A stretch of 58,534 bases of DNA from Candidatus Gastranaerophilales bacterium. GTDB taxonomy: Bacteria > Cyanobacteriota > Vampirovibrionia > Gastranaerophilales > Gastranaerophilaceae. The number at the start of each line of letters is the position of its first letter. Position 1 is the stretch's first letter. The position numbers and the translations under genes were made by a program. Positions 37,513 through 47,269 of the stretch are shown here, in pieces. The notes under the pieces are model-generated. The model was given only the letters and a program-made list of their open reading frames with translations. It had not been told where the DNA came from and did not search any database. Where the stretch lies: assembly GCA_944325525.1 (NCBI GenBank), contig CALVAK010000015.1, forward strand, positions 1 to 58,534, in the 5' to 3' direction.

Positions 37513-38437
37513 TTTTAAAGTTAAATTCTGGGGAACAAGAGGATCATACCCCGTAGCCAATAAGGAATTCCTTAAATATGGCGGAAACACTTCATGTGTA
37601 GAAGTAAATGCAGGAAATCACAGAATAATTCTTGATGGAGGTACAGGAATAATAGGTCTTGGAGATAAAATATATAAAGAACATATCTCATCTGCAGAAA
37701 ATGTATTTGACAGAACCCCTATGAATATAATTGTTCTGCTTAGTCATGTACATCAAGACCATATACAGGGACTTAATTTCTTTAAACCAATTAATGTACT
37801 TACAACAAAATTTTCTCTTTTCGGTTATAGCGGATTTGATTCCAATTTAGGTGAAACATTGTCTGAATTAATTTACGGAAAGTCTTTTCCTATAAATTTA
37901 TACGATATTACAGCAGACTGTGTGATAGAAGATATTACTGAATCTGAAATAATCATTATTGATAATGAAAAAGAAATGCCTTATGTAAAGCGTATTACTG
38001 ATGTTGAAGATATAAAACCGTTAAAAGATGAAATTATAATATCTTTTTTAAAATCTAATTCACACCCTAATTTTGGAGTTATGTGTTTTAAAATTTCATA
38101 TAAAAACAAATCAGTTGTATATGCTACCGATACCGAATGTTACTCGGGAGGTTCAAAAAGGCTTGAACTTTTTGCAAAGGATACTGATTTACTAATACAT
38201 GACAGCCAGTACACAACAGAAGATTATTTATCATCTGTAATGCCCAAACAAGGTTTTGGACACTCAACTTTTTATATGGCATATAACGTAGCTAAATCAG
38301 CTAATGCCAAAAAACTTGCTTTTTTCCATTTTGATCCGTCATATAATGATGAAAAATTGACTAATATAGAAAAAAGATTTAAAAATAAAAGTAATAAGTG
38401 TTTCTTAGCCAGAGAAGGTATGGAAATTTGCATTTAA
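37499..38437 (+). CDS. Metallo-beta-lactamase fold hydrolase
   Basis: 312 residues. It starts VKFWGTRGSYPV with YGGNTSCVEV and LDGGTGI, as in the PhnP/YhfI-like branch. The zinc motif is SHVHQDHIQGL (HxHxDH), followed by YATDTE and a final GHST/FHFDP region. Likely a phosphodiesterase-type hydrolase acting in the cytoplasm (no signal peptide). Its start overlaps the phosphoesterase gene. Confidence 0.9.
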   Translation: MTKSDFKVKFWGTRGSYPVANKEFLKYGGNTSCVEVNAGNHRIILDGGTGIIGLGDKIYKEHISSAENVFDRTPMNIIVLLSHVHQDHIQGLNFFKPINVLTTKFSLFGYSGFDSNLGETLSELIYGKSFPINLYDITADCVIEDITESEIIIIDNEKEMPYVKRITDVEDIKPLKDEIIISFLKSNSHPNFGVMCFKISYKNKSVVYATDTECYSGGSKRLELFAKDTDLLIHDSQYTTEDYLSSVMPKQGFGHSTFYMAYNVAKSANAKKLAFFHFDPSYNDEKLTNIEKRFKNKSNKCFLAREGMEICI

Positions 38438-38973
38438 GAATTTTTTTAACAGCTGCAATTATTATATTAATAATCCCGGCATCCTTTGCTGCCGTAAAGA
38501 TAGAAGCTGAAAATAATGCATATATACATAACAATAAAGGATTAATGTATCTTGAAGAAAAATATTACTACGGTGCTATAAAAGAATTTCAAATGGCAAT
38601 AGATTTAAATCCAAACTCTCAAGCCTCGGCAATATATTATGTTAACCTCGGAAAAACATACGAAAAAATAGGATATGATACTTTAGCTCGTTCTTATTTT
38701 GAAAAGGCTGTATCTCTTAATCCGCTTTGTTTTGATTATTATCTGAAAATGTGTGAGAATTACAAAAAACTTGACATCGTTGATGAAAAACTTGAATACT
38801 ATAAAAATAATAATACATCACCTTTTGCCAGTATAATTATAGGACTTTTATACATACAGCGAGGGCAGGTTACAACAGGAATAACGGTTTTAGATGATTT
38901 TTGCAATAAAGAACCTAACCTTTTAGTTACTACAGGAGTAAGAAATTATATAAATCAATTAACGAAAAATTAG
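38428..38973 (+). CDS. Secreted TPR-repeat protein
   Basis: The best start is TTG at 38428 (MHLRIFLTAAIII...), with AAGGTATGG before it; a GTG at 38398 is also open. A signal peptide with a likely cut after SFAA precedes two to three tetratricopeptide repeats (NNKGLMYLEEKYYYGAIKEF, YYVNLGKTYEKIGYDTLA, then weaker ones). Presumably a periplasmic scaffolding protein. It overlaps the hydrolase gene by ten bases and converges on the PHP gene with a four-base overlap. Confidence 0.8.
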   Translation: MHLRIFLTAAIIILIIPASFAAVKIEAENNAYIHNNKGLMYLEEKYYYGAIKEFQMAIDLNPNSQASAIYYVNLGKTYEKIGYDTLARSYFEKAVSLNPLCFDYYLKMCENYKKLDIVDEKLEYYKNNNTSPFASIIIGLLYIQRGQVTTGITVLDDFCNKEPNLLVTTGVRNYINQLTKN

Positions 38974-39614
38974 CAAAGAAGCTTCTCGCCATGAGAATCA
39001 GTTCCGCCGGTTTTAATAAGATTATATTTTTCTGCAAGTTGCTTAATATATTCGGAAGAATAAAATTTTAATATTCCCCTTAAATCATTATAAGGATAAT
39101 ATACCTCCATTCCATCGAGTCCGAATTCTATTAATTCTCTAACAATCTTTTCAAGAGAAAAAGCCCAACAGCAGGCAGGATGAGCCCATACCGCTATGCC
39201 GCCGGAATTTTTTATTAGTTTTATTACATCTTTAGGGTGACGTAAATGAAATAATCTAACAATATTAAATGTTTTTTCTGCTTTTGTTTTTGCACAATTT
39301 TTTCTCAAATGTTTATCGTCTATATTTATACCATAGCCTATTATGTGCATTAACGTTCCTTTATAAAAACAGTCAAATTCTACGGCAGGTATAACAATAG
39401 GTTCCGCAAGAATATTTGTATTTAAATATGCATCTATACTGTTATGGTCACAAATTGCAATATATTTAAGATTTTTTTCTTTTGCCTGTTTTACAATATC
39501 AACAGGAGAAAGCTTCCCATCCGACTCATAAGAGTGAATATGCAAATCAACATTCTTATAAAAATCTTCTTCTTTAAATGATAGTAATAACTTTTTTAAT
39601 TCTTCTTTTATCAT
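38970..39614 (-). CDS. PHP-domain metal-dependent phosphoesterase
   Basis: PHP motifs: DLHIHSYESDG near residue 23, ICDHNSIDA, the Glu in PAVEFDC, HIIGYGI, WAHPACC, and the final GGTDSHG. The family includes nucleoside 3',5'-bisphosphate phosphatases and 5'-3' exonucleases (RNase AM). At 214 residues it is short for RNase AM, lacking the inserted domain, so the substrate is open. Single gene. Confidence 0.88.
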   Translation of the reverse strand: MIKEELKKLLLSFKEEDFYKNVDLHIHSYESDGKLSPVDIVKQAKEKNLKYIAICDHNSIDAYLNTNILAEPIVIPAVEFDCFYKGTLMHIIGYGINIDDKHLRKNCAKTKAEKTFNIVRLFHLRHPKDVIKLIKNSGGIAVWAHPACCWAFSLEKIVRELIEFGLDGMEVYYPYNDLRGILKFYSSEYIKQLAEKYNLIKTGGTDSHGEKLLC

Positions 39615-39673
39615 GATAAAATTGTTTTAACCTTTAATAATTATGCTAATATAAAAAGTAAAAAAGAGGAAGC

Positions 39674-40630
39674 ATGGCAAGAAAAAAAACAAATAAATTT
39701 TTTGGTGTTTTTAAAATATTTTTTTCAAGTATAAAAACATATTTCCTTTATCTGGATCAAACATCAAAAGCCTTAGCTTTTCCCATTTTCGGACAGGTTA
39801 TATCAGTTGCTTTAATATTTACTGTCACATATTTTTTTAATACAAACATTGATGACATAAAAAATTCCCTGCCAATATTTGAAAGTACCAGTAATATCTG
39901 GCTGACCTTCTTTATAATATTATTTCCTTTATTTTTGATATTTATTAAAGCTTTCTATAAATACCTTGTTGCTTTTTCCTCTTTAAATTTGCTCTTTTAT
40001 ACTGTTTCAAACAAAAAAAACGTTAAAAAAATTGATTTCAAAGAAAATGACAATATTGTGAAAAGACATTTTTTTAAATACATAATATTACTTACTCTTG
40101 TTACATTAATTTTAACTATCCCACCATTAATATTTATTGCACCTTTAACGGGAATATTTTTATGTCTCACATTTCAAGTGTTTGTTTTTGAAAGTGATAT
40201 TTCTGCGTTCTCCTGTATTTCACGCAGTACGGGTTTAATAAAATCTAATTTCATCCCTACAATAATTCTTTTGTTATTATGTATTTTGACAACATATATG
40301 TTTCTTCCATCACTATTTATATGGGCTTGTGAAAAAATTTCTTTATATTATTTTCTGATGAATAATTGTGAGAAATTAATCAGCTTAATACAATTAGACT
40401 ATTTAACAAATATATCAATACCGGTTATTTCAGATATAATAAAAGACATATTATCACCTACAGCACTTTCAAGACATATTACGGAAGGAACACTTTCCTT
40501 TATAATACTCGGCTTTACCCTTCCTTTCAGATGCTGCTGCTTTACCGAGTTATATAAACTGTATGACAGCGAAAAAATTAAAGAATTTTCAAAAGAATCC
40601 GATGAAATAATTAAAAGAGCGGGTAAATAA
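39674..40630 (+). CDS. Polytopic membrane protein of unknown function
   Basis: 318 residues with about six hydrophobic segments. It begins with a Lys-rich cytoplasmic stretch and has a CCCFTELYKLYD segment near the C-terminal end. It resembles DUF975-like or YihY-like membrane proteins only in general layout; I do not assign it. GAGGAAG precedes the ATG. The zinc-ribbon gene follows after 23 bases. Confidence 0.75.
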   Translation: MARKKTNKFFGVFKIFFSSIKTYFLYLDQTSKALAFPIFGQVISVALIFTVTYFFNTNIDDIKNSLPIFESTSNIWLTFFIILFPLFLIFIKAFYKYLVAFSSLNLLFYTVSNKKNVKKIDFKENDNIVKRHFFKYIILLTLVTLILTIPPLIFIAPLTGIFLCLTFQVFVFESDISAFSCISRSTGLIKSNFIPTIILLLLCILTTYMFLPSLFIWACEKISLYYFLMNNCEKLISLIQLDYLTNISIPVISDIIKDILSPTALSRHITEGTLSFIILGFTLPFRCCCFTELYKLYDSEKIKEFSKESDEIIKRAGK

Positions 40631-40653
40631 AAGAAAGAATTAATTCAGGGATT

Positions 40654-40869
40654 ATGTTTAAATGTAAAAAATGTAATTCGGTTGACAAATTTGAACTAAT
40701 GTTTAATCCGGCATATAAAGGCTCCAAAACATTTGATGTATGCTATACAAAAAATGGAGATATTAAAATTACCGTTGACGGTTACACATTTATTCCGGAT
40801 CTTAACTTTATGAATCAACATGCAGTATGTAGGTACTGCGGTAATATTAATTGCTGGGATTATAAATAA
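40654..40869 (+). CDS. Small zinc-ribbon protein
   Basis: 71 residues with two knuckles: CKKC at the N terminus and CRYC near the end, consistent with a single zinc site. The middle is a beta-rich insert (DVCYTKNGDIKITVDGYTFIPD). Unknown partner. Its stop codon lies inside the strong terminator that follows. Confidence 0.7.
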   Translation: MFKCKKCNSVDKFELMFNPAYKGSKTFDVCYTKNGDIKITVDGYTFIPDLNFMNQHAVCRYCGNINCWDYK

Positions 40870-40896
40870 TTCGTTGCATAAGCAACGAATTATTTA
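40863..40896. terminator. 15-bp perfect hairpin terminator after the zinc-ribbon gene
   Basis: TAAATAATTCGTTGC (40863-40877), loop ATAA, GCAACGAATTATTTA (40882-40896), then TTTT. It overlaps the stop codon and ends the membrane protein / zinc-ribbon unit. Confidence 0.85.
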
Positions 40897-40900
40897 TTTT

Positions 40901-40995
40901 AATCTGCTGGAATAGTTTAGTGCATAACGAAGATTATTAAGTATTTTCATCTAGCAGAAAAATATTTTATAATAATAAAATAAAAGGGACTTATT
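40901..40995 (+). promoter_or_regulatory. Leader with a distant inverted repeat before the transglutaminase gene
   Basis: TCTGCTGGA near 40902 and TCTAGCAGA near 40951 are 8/9 complementary across about 40 bases. TATAAT at about 40965 and AAAAGGG just before the ATG give plausible -10 and ribosome signals. Role of the hairpin unknown. Confidence 0.35.
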
Positions 40996-42096
40996 ATGAA
41001 AAAGAAAAGAAAACAAAGAAAACAAAAAAAACAAGATTATACATTATTAATTCATATATTGTTCATCTGCATATTTATTTTAGCAATTCTTGCTTTTTAT
41101 ATTATAGGGGCTCAGAAAAATGTTAATAACCTGGTGAAAAATACAGAAAATATGTATAAAGAAAAACTTAGCGATACAGAAAGGCTTGCACAGAAAAAAG
41201 TTAATACAGAAGAAAAAATCAGTATAAAAAAATTTCAGAAATATATCTTCAGATATAACTATGTAATTCACTCCGAAGGACAAATTGACAACATTATATT
41301 TAAAATGCCTATACCTTCAGATGAAAACGAAAAGCAATATATATCCTCGCTAAAAATATCACCGGCACCTAAAAGAACATATCATGACGGAGTAAATAAT
41401 ATAGCTGAATTCAACTTTAAAAATGTTCCTTCAGGGAAAATTAATATAACAGTTGAGGGACTGGCAAATTTAAGAACATACGATTTGAATACTGCAAAAG
41501 CTTTAAATAAGAACATTTCAAAAGAAAAAGATTTAAAAAGATATCTAAACAGCGAAGTTCTTATAGAATCCGATGACAATTATATAAAAAGAATTGCAAG
41601 AAAAATAGAAGGAAAGACACAGGAAGAAATTGTAAAAAACATATTTGAATATACTCAAAAGAATTTGAAGTATACACCTTTTCCCGGGAATATAGGTGCT
41701 TTAGAAGCATTAAAAACAAAGAAAGGCAAATGTGCAGAATATTCTGCAGTAATGACAGCTTTATGCAGAGCAAAAAAAATACCGGCAAGAATCGTTTGTG
41801 GAAACATCGCAAGAGAAAAAGAGCAAAAACATAACTGGGTTGAAGTATATTTTGATAAATACGGCTGGGTAGCATATGATCCTACCGTAAGAGAAACTAT
41901 AATCAATATATACCATAACGGAAAACTTATAAGACAAGAATCAAGACTTGATAGCTCCAATGCATATATGCAATATATTGCTTCAAGCCGTAATGAATTT
42001 TCCCCGTGGCACCTGACTTTTGTAGCTAAAGGCAGAGGAAATGAGAAAATTCACGTAACAGAAAATCTTCAAATAAAGAAACAAGACAAATCATAA
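40996..42096 (+). CDS. Transglutaminase-like protein, membrane-anchored
   Basis: 366 residues: a Lys/Arg-rich N terminus, one membrane helix (residues about 18-39), a beta-rich middle, then a transglutaminase core with Cys246 (GKCAEYSAVM), His279 (KHNWVEVYF) and Asp295 (YDPTV), the full catalytic triad. Bacterial members are usually proteases or amidases, not crosslinkers. The core would lie on the outer face of the membrane. Single gene. Confidence 0.92.
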   Translation: MKKKRKQRKQKKQDYTLLIHILFICIFILAILAFYIIGAQKNVNNLVKNTENMYKEKLSDTERLAQKKVNTEEKISIKKFQKYIFRYNYVIHSEGQIDNIIFKMPIPSDENEKQYISSLKISPAPKRTYHDGVNNIAEFNFKNVPSGKINITVEGLANLRTYDLNTAKALNKNISKEKDLKRYLNSEVLIESDDNYIKRIARKIEGKTQEEIVKNIFEYTQKNLKYTPFPGNIGALEALKTKKGKCAEYSAVMTALCRAKKIPARIVCGNIAREKEQKHNWVEVYFDKYGWVAYDPTVRETIINIYHNGKLIRQESRLDSSNAYMQYIASSRNEFSPWHLTFVAKGRGNEKIHVTENLQIKKQDKS

Positions 42097-42124
42097 AAAA
42101 AAAACCCTTCTTATACAAGAAGGG
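42095..42124 (-). terminator. Terminator-like hairpin facing left
   Basis: CCCTTCTT (42105-42112), loop ATAC, AAGAAGGG (42117-42124). The run of ten A lies on the left, so the U-run exists only for minus-strand transcripts. No minus-strand gene is present to its right, so it either ends an unknown RNA or blocks antisense transcription into the transglutaminase gene. Confidence 0.6.
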
Positions 42125-42330
42125 ATGAGCACTAAGAATAAGCAATCAGAAGAGTTGAGGATTTACTTTTATATAATAATTTATTTCTCCTGTGTCTTCA
42201 TTGGACTTAATAACTATCTTTAATACTTATACTTTTGTTTAAAAAAGCATATATCTTATTTGTATTGTTATTATAAGTAATGTAAAATTATCTTGAATAC
42301 AAAAATACAGTAAAAAGAGTGGTATGATAT

Positions 42331-42930
42331 ATGCAAAGTATTACAAAAAAAGAGAAAGAACAAAAACTTCAAAAGTTAAAAGAAGAATGTAATAAATGCA
42401 AAAGATGTTCTTTAGGAGCAACAAGGAATAATATCGTCTTTTCTGACGGTAATCCTGATGCAAAAATTCTTCTTATAGGAGAAGCTCCTGGAGCCGATGA
42501 AGATAAAACAGGAATTCCGTTTGTAGGCAGAGCCGGGAAATTACTTACAAAACTGATTGAAGATTCAAATATGTCAAGAAAAGATGATTTTTATATTTGT
42601 AATACAGTTAAGTGCCGTCCGCCAGAAAATCGTGTCCCGACTGATGAAGAGAAACAAGTTTGTGAAAAATATCTTATGGAGCAAATAAATATAGTTAACC
42701 CTAAGGTAGTTGTTCTTTGCGGTGCGACATCAGCAAAATCTTTTTTAGGCAGTAAATTGAAAATTTCTCAAATAAGAGGCCAATGGTTTAAAATCCTTAA
42801 TAACATTGATGCTACAGTTATTTTTCATCCGTCATACCTCTTGAGGAATCACTCTGAAGAACCAAACTCACCCAGATGGCTTACAAAAGAAGATTTAAAG
42901 AAAATAAAAACCATCGCTTTACCTAAATAA
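42331..42930 (+). CDS. Uracil-DNA glycosylase, family 4 (iron-sulfur)
   Basis: Removes uracil from DNA. Family 4 signatures: four Fe-S cluster cysteines (CNKC near residue 21 and the later CNTVKCRPPENR plus the KQVCEKY Cys), the active-site GEAPGADED motif, and HPSYLLR in the DNA-intercalation loop. 199 residues, typical of thermophile and cyanobacterial type-4 enzymes. Single gene with a weak GAGTGG ribosome site. Confidence 0.95.
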   Translation: MQSITKKEKEQKLQKLKEECNKCKRCSLGATRNNIVFSDGNPDAKILLIGEAPGADEDKTGIPFVGRAGKLLTKLIEDSNMSRKDDFYICNTVKCRPPENRVPTDEEKQVCEKYLMEQINIVNPKVVVLCGATSAKSFLGSKLKISQIRGQWFKILNNIDATVIFHPSYLLRNHSEEPNSPRWLTKEDLKKIKTIALPK

Positions 42931-43089
42931 ATCTTAAAAATTTGTAATATTTATTTTTTATAAAAATCAACAATAGTAAGCCTTTTCAAGATGGTCAACA
43001 TGCTTCACAAAAAATAATATATTAAAATATGCAGTTATGCCGTATGTTTGGTAAAATAAAGATTAGCAATATGAAATAGAGAGTGTAAA

Positions 43090-45513
43090 ATGTCAGCTGA
43101 TAAGAATTATAATGAAATTTTAGAAGAAGTTTGTGAAAAGCTAAATAATATTGATTCCATCAAAGAACTTGATTTACTTGATATTAAAAATTCCGTTGAA
43201 TCAATAGAGAATCTGGTTACTGATACACAGGCAAAATTAAATTTTCAGGAAATAAAAGAAAAGCTTGAAAATATTGCATTTCAAGTGGATAGCTGCAACG
43301 AAACTCTGCTTAAAGATTTATATAATGACATTAATGAACTAAAAGAAAAATCTGCAGGTATTGGCACTTATCTTGAAAACATACAGAATGTACAAAATCT
43401 TTCTCTTACAAGTGCTGAGTTTGAAGAATTTCAAAAACAACAGCTGGATTTAGCTTTAAAAACAAATGAGAATATTTTTAATGAAATAAAAACTTTAAAA
43501 GAAAAATCACTTCCTCAAGATTATTCGGAAACTTTAAAAAATTTAGAAACCCAGCTTACAAATTTACATAATAATTTAACAGCGTATATAGAACAGATAT
43601 TCTCAAAATTTGAAACAGCTCCAAATATTGAGGAAATTGGTTCAATTATGTCTGATATGACAAGTATTAACCAAAAAAACATAAAGCAAACAAACAATCT
43701 TATTAAATCTCTGGAATCTAATTTTACAGAATTTAAGAATAAAGATTTTCAAAATCAAATATCTAAAATAAGCGAGATTTATGATAGTCTTAACATTATT
43801 CATGCCTGGATAGAAAAAGTAGGCTTTTTAAACAAATCAATTGAAAATGTATACGCAAGACTCGGAGCCAACATTGATTTTGATGATGTATCAGAAAAAG
43901 TAGATATCATTTACGAAAATATATCCGCATTAAATAACTGGACAATGAAAATTGACAATGTTGACAACAGTATGTCAGATATGCAGTCAAAAATCGCAGC
44001 TTTAAGCACCTGCATGGACGACACAAGAAACATTACAAATGCCATTAATAATATAAAAAACAGGCTTGATTCTTCTTTCACGGAAGATTTAGACCTTGAA
44101 GATTTATCCAATAAAATGGATATTGTTTATGAAAATTTATCAGCATTAAATGACTGGGCTAACAAAGTAGATGTTATATCAAATAAAGTTGATACTATTT
44201 CAAATAAAGTTTCATCTATCAATGATGTAATTGAAGATGATCTTATTGCTTCCAAAATAGATTTGATTTACGACAATATAGGGATACTAAATGAATGGGT
44301 AAGTAAAATCGACGGAATTGCCCAAAAAAGTGAAGAACTTGATAATAAATTTACCCAAACAAATGACAATTTAAGTGCCAAAATTGAAGAAATAACAGAA
44401 ACTCTTTCAAATGCCGGCAAAATTATTGAAGATGTTCCAAACATTAAAGATAAGCTTGAAGCTTTATCTTCTGAATTAAATTTAATTACAAGAACAACAA
44501 AAAACGAAACAGAATCTTACATTTATACATTGCTGGATATTGAATCAGACTTTCTTAAACTGCACAAATTTTTGGATGACAAAACCGAAAAAACCACACA
44601 GGATATTAATTCTTTAAAAGAAAAATTTGAAGAACTCAATGATGACATTTCAAGCATAAGCAAAAGAACAAACAAATTAATACTAACAGCTGATGATGCA
44701 AACAAAGAGTTTAAGAATCATCTGGAAACCTTTAAAAATACTATTATAGAGCTTGAAAACCAGCGTCAGGAATTTAATCCGGAATCAAAATTTGCTGCTA
44801 TAGGTACAAAACTTTCGGATTTAAATAAATTAATTCATAACAGTTTAAATGCAAGCAAAAACCTTAATACGGCATTTATATATCTTGCAGAGTGGATTGA
44901 TGCTACCGGCAATATACTGAATAATATGCAGGCAGATATTGCTGATATAAAATCACAAACTTCAGAAAATGAAGATAAATCGCCTGAAATATTAAGTGAA
45001 TTATCAATATTAAAGGAATCAATTTCAACATCATTAAAAGGAATAAATGAACTTGAAGATTCTTTTTCAACTCTTAAAAATGAAGATGTATCAGAAATAA
45101 AAAGTTTGTTAACAGGAATTATTGTTCAACTTAATACAGCACTAACTCCTGATATTGATTCTTTGAATGAAAGAATAGACAAAGTTTCAGAAGAAACCAG
45201 CAGCAAACTAAATGAAATAGAACAATCTTTAATTGAAAAAATAAATCAGCAAACAAAGCAAATTAACAGTCTTCAAACAAAAGTAAATGATTTAACATCT
45301 AAATTTGATAAGCTTGTTGAAGCATTATCAGAAGATCAAAAAGCTTATGAAATTAAAGATATATTGAACTACATTGCAACACAGATTACCAATGTAAATG
45401 AAGCAGTAGCCAAACAACAATCAGCTAATATAGTTATCGATGAAGTTGCACAAAAACTATCAAGTTTTGACAGCAACATTAATAAAATCGTTTCTTATAT
45501 TGAAGAAGATTAA
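43090..45513 (+). CDS. Large coiled-coil protein with internal IYENxxALNxW repeats
   Basis: 807 residues, almost all predicted helical and acidic; no signal peptide or membrane segment. A repeat centred on [IL]-[IV]-Y-[ED]-N-[IL]-x-[AI]-L-N-[ND]-W occurs at about residues 265, 338 and 385, with a weaker version at about 223 (EIYDSLNIIHAWIEK) and a distant one near 590 (LNTAFIYLAEWIDA). Each is followed by [KM]ID/KVD and coiled coil. It could be a filament or chromosome/cell-shape scaffold, but no family is recognised. The stop codon overlaps the murQ stop (convergent). Confidence 0.8.
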   Translation: MSADKNYNEILEEVCEKLNNIDSIKELDLLDIKNSVESIENLVTDTQAKLNFQEIKEKLENIAFQVDSCNETLLKDLYNDINELKEKSAGIGTYLENIQNVQNLSLTSAEFEEFQKQQLDLALKTNENIFNEIKTLKEKSLPQDYSETLKNLETQLTNLHNNLTAYIEQIFSKFETAPNIEEIGSIMSDMTSINQKNIKQTNNLIKSLESNFTEFKNKDFQNQISKISEIYDSLNIIHAWIEKVGFLNKSIENVYARLGANIDFDDVSEKVDIIYENISALNNWTMKIDNVDNSMSDMQSKIAALSTCMDDTRNITNAINNIKNRLDSSFTEDLDLEDLSNKMDIVYENLSALNDWANKVDVISNKVDTISNKVSSINDVIEDDLIASKIDLIYDNIGILNEWVSKIDGIAQKSEELDNKFTQTNDNLSAKIEEITETLSNAGKIIEDVPNIKDKLEALSSELNLITRTTKNETESYIYTLLDIESDFLKLHKFLDDKTEKTTQDINSLKEKFEELNDDISSISKRTNKLILTADDANKEFKNHLETFKNTIIELENQRQEFNPESKFAAIGTKLSDLNKLIHNSLNASKNLNTAFIYLAEWIDATGNILNNMQADIADIKSQTSENEDKSPEILSELSILKESISTSLKGINELEDSFSTLKNEDVSEIKSLLTGIIVQLNTALTPDIDSLNERIDKVSEETSSKLNEIEQSLIEKINQQTKQINSLQTKVNDLTSKFDKLVEALSEDQKAYEIKDILNYIATQITNVNEAVAKQQSANIVIDEVAQKLSSFDSNINKIVSYIEED

Positions 45514-46418
45514 AAGTTTTCTTTGGAACACTCAGCAAGAGCTTTTCTTAAAATACCGTTATTATTAAGGAGTATTTCGGAAGCTTTACCAAAAGAATAT
45601 TTATACATTAACTGTAAAACAGCTTCCTTTACGTTATAAGAATTTTTTTCAAGCATTTTTTCGGCAATATCGTGAGAAACAGCTGCTATTTCGGATACAA
45701 TAGCGACAGCACGTTTTTTCAATTTTATATTTGTAGGTTTAACATCAACCATCAAATTTTTATATACTTTTCCTATTCTAATCATTGAAGCAGTTGATAG
45801 CATATTTAAAACCATTTTTTGAGCACTTCCAGCTTTTAATCTCGTAGAACCGCTTATTGCTTCAGGGCCTGTTTCAATACAAATAGAGACATCGGCGATT
45901 TTAGCAATTTCAGCAGAAGGATTAGAAGTTAAAGCAATTGTTTTTACCTTTTTCTCTTTAGCCAGTTTTAAAATTTCAACAACATAATTTGCATTACCGC
46001 TTGCAGATATAGAAACAACCGTATCAAATGCTTTTATATTTAATCTTTCAAAATCCTGCCTTGCAAGTTCACAAGAATCTTCAGCTCCTTCAATTGCAAA
46101 TCTTAATGCTTTATCACCGCCGGCTATAATACCTTGAACCATCTCAAACGGAGTATTAAATGTAGGAGGACATTCAGAAGCATCCAACACCCCGAGTCTA
46201 CCGCTTGTTCCTGCACCAAAATAAAGCAGTCTGCCGCCTTTTAAAAAATTATTAGAAATCAAATCTACAGCAGAAGCAATAGAATCTAATTCTTTTTGAA
46301 CAGCCAGAGCAATTTTTAAATCTTCATTATTTAACATTTTTACTATATCCAAAGTAGAAGCAATATCAATATTAATCGTATTCTCATTTAATTGTTCGGT
46401 TACAATTGTATTTTCCAT
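45510..46418 (-). CDS. murQ: N-acetylmuramic acid 6-phosphate etherase
   Basis: Cleaves the lactyl ether of MurNAc-6-phosphate to give GlcNAc-6-phosphate and D-lactate in cell-wall recycling. The SIS domain carries GAGTSGRLGVLDASECPPTF, SASGNANYV and the TGPEAISGSTRLKAG signature. 302 residues, normal. It shares one base with ispE upstream. No MurNAc transporter or kinase is nearby. Confidence 0.97.
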   Translation of the reverse strand: MENTIVTEQLNENTINIDIASTLDIVKMLNNEDLKIALAVQKELDSIASAVDLISNNFLKGGRLLYFGAGTSGRLGVLDASECPPTFNTPFEMVQGIIAGGDKALRFAIEGAEDSCELARQDFERLNIKAFDTVVSISASGNANYVVEILKLAKEKKVKTIALTSNPSAEIAKIADVSICIETGPEAISGSTRLKAGSAQKMVLNMLSTASMIRIGKVYKNLMVDVKPTNIKLKKRAVAIVSEIAAVSHDIAEKMLEKNSYNVKEAVLQLMYKYSFGKASEILLNNNGILRKALAECSKENF

Positions 46419-47269
46419 TATATTTCTTCAACTCCTGAATTAATTGTTTCTAAATTTTCAATAACAAAATAAGATTCCTTATTAAAAGAATATTGCACAT
46501 TATCACTCAAAACAAAAAAGACAGAACCGCTTCCCGACATAACTGAATTTTTAACTTTATCTTTGATAAATTTTAATTCCTCATAATCATTTATGACAGC
46601 TTTTTCAAGACTATTATATAAAAGAGTTTTATCAAATTTTCCCTTTAATAACAACTGCAGCAGTTTATGGGTATTATCCGGATTTGTTTTATCTTCTAAT
46701 AAAGAAAACTTAGTATAAGCTTCTTTTGCACTAATACCAATGTTTCTAGGTTTAATTAAAGATACTTTTTGTTTAAGATACGGCAATTTTGTAATAACTT
46801 CACCTCTTGATGTACAAAGAGCACAACCGCCTTTTAAACAAAAATTTAAATCGGAGCCTAAAGAAGCACATAACTTATCAATTTCTTCTTCTCTCAGAAT
46901 ATCACCCCAAATTTTATTTAAACCAAATATAATACCTGCAGCATCACTGCTTCCTCCGGCAAGTCCTGCAGATACAGGTATATTTTTTTCTATATCAACG
47001 TGCAGATTATATGTGCTTTTATGAATTGAGTCAAAGAATTTTAAAGCAGCCTTATATACTATATTGGAAGAGTCATAAGGGATTTCCGTTGAATTTCCGC
47101 TCAGATGAATTTCTGCAGCACAAGAGTCTTTATATGTTAAACATAAATAATCATACAAATTTATAGTCTGCATAATTGATTGAATATTATGAAAACCATC
47201 AAATCTTTTATCTAACACTTCAAGTGTATAATTAATTTTTGCCGGTACTCTTATTCTTATTTTCTTCAT
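46418..47269 (-). CDS. ispE: 4-diphosphocytidyl-2-C-methyl-D-erythritol kinase
   Basis: GHMP kinase of the non-mevalonate isoprenoid pathway, supplying IPP/DMAPP used by UppS and the polyprenyl synthase of this window. Signatures: VPAKINYTLEVLDKR near the N terminus and the ATP loop PVSAGLAGGSSDAAG. 283 residues. It overlaps rsmA by four bases and murQ by one. Confidence 0.96.
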   Translation of the reverse strand: MKKIRIRVPAKINYTLEVLDKRFDGFHNIQSIMQTINLYDYLCLTYKDSCAAEIHLSGNSTEIPYDSSNIVYKAALKFFDSIHKSTYNLHVDIEKNIPVSAGLAGGSSDAAGIIFGLNKIWGDILREEEIDKLCASLGSDLNFCLKGGCALCTSRGEVITKLPYLKQKVSLIKPRNIGISAKEAYTKFSLLEDKTNPDNTHKLLQLLLKGKFDKTLLYNSLEKAVINDYEELKFIKDKVKNSVMSGSGSVFFVLSDNVQYSFNKESYFVIENLETINSGVEEI

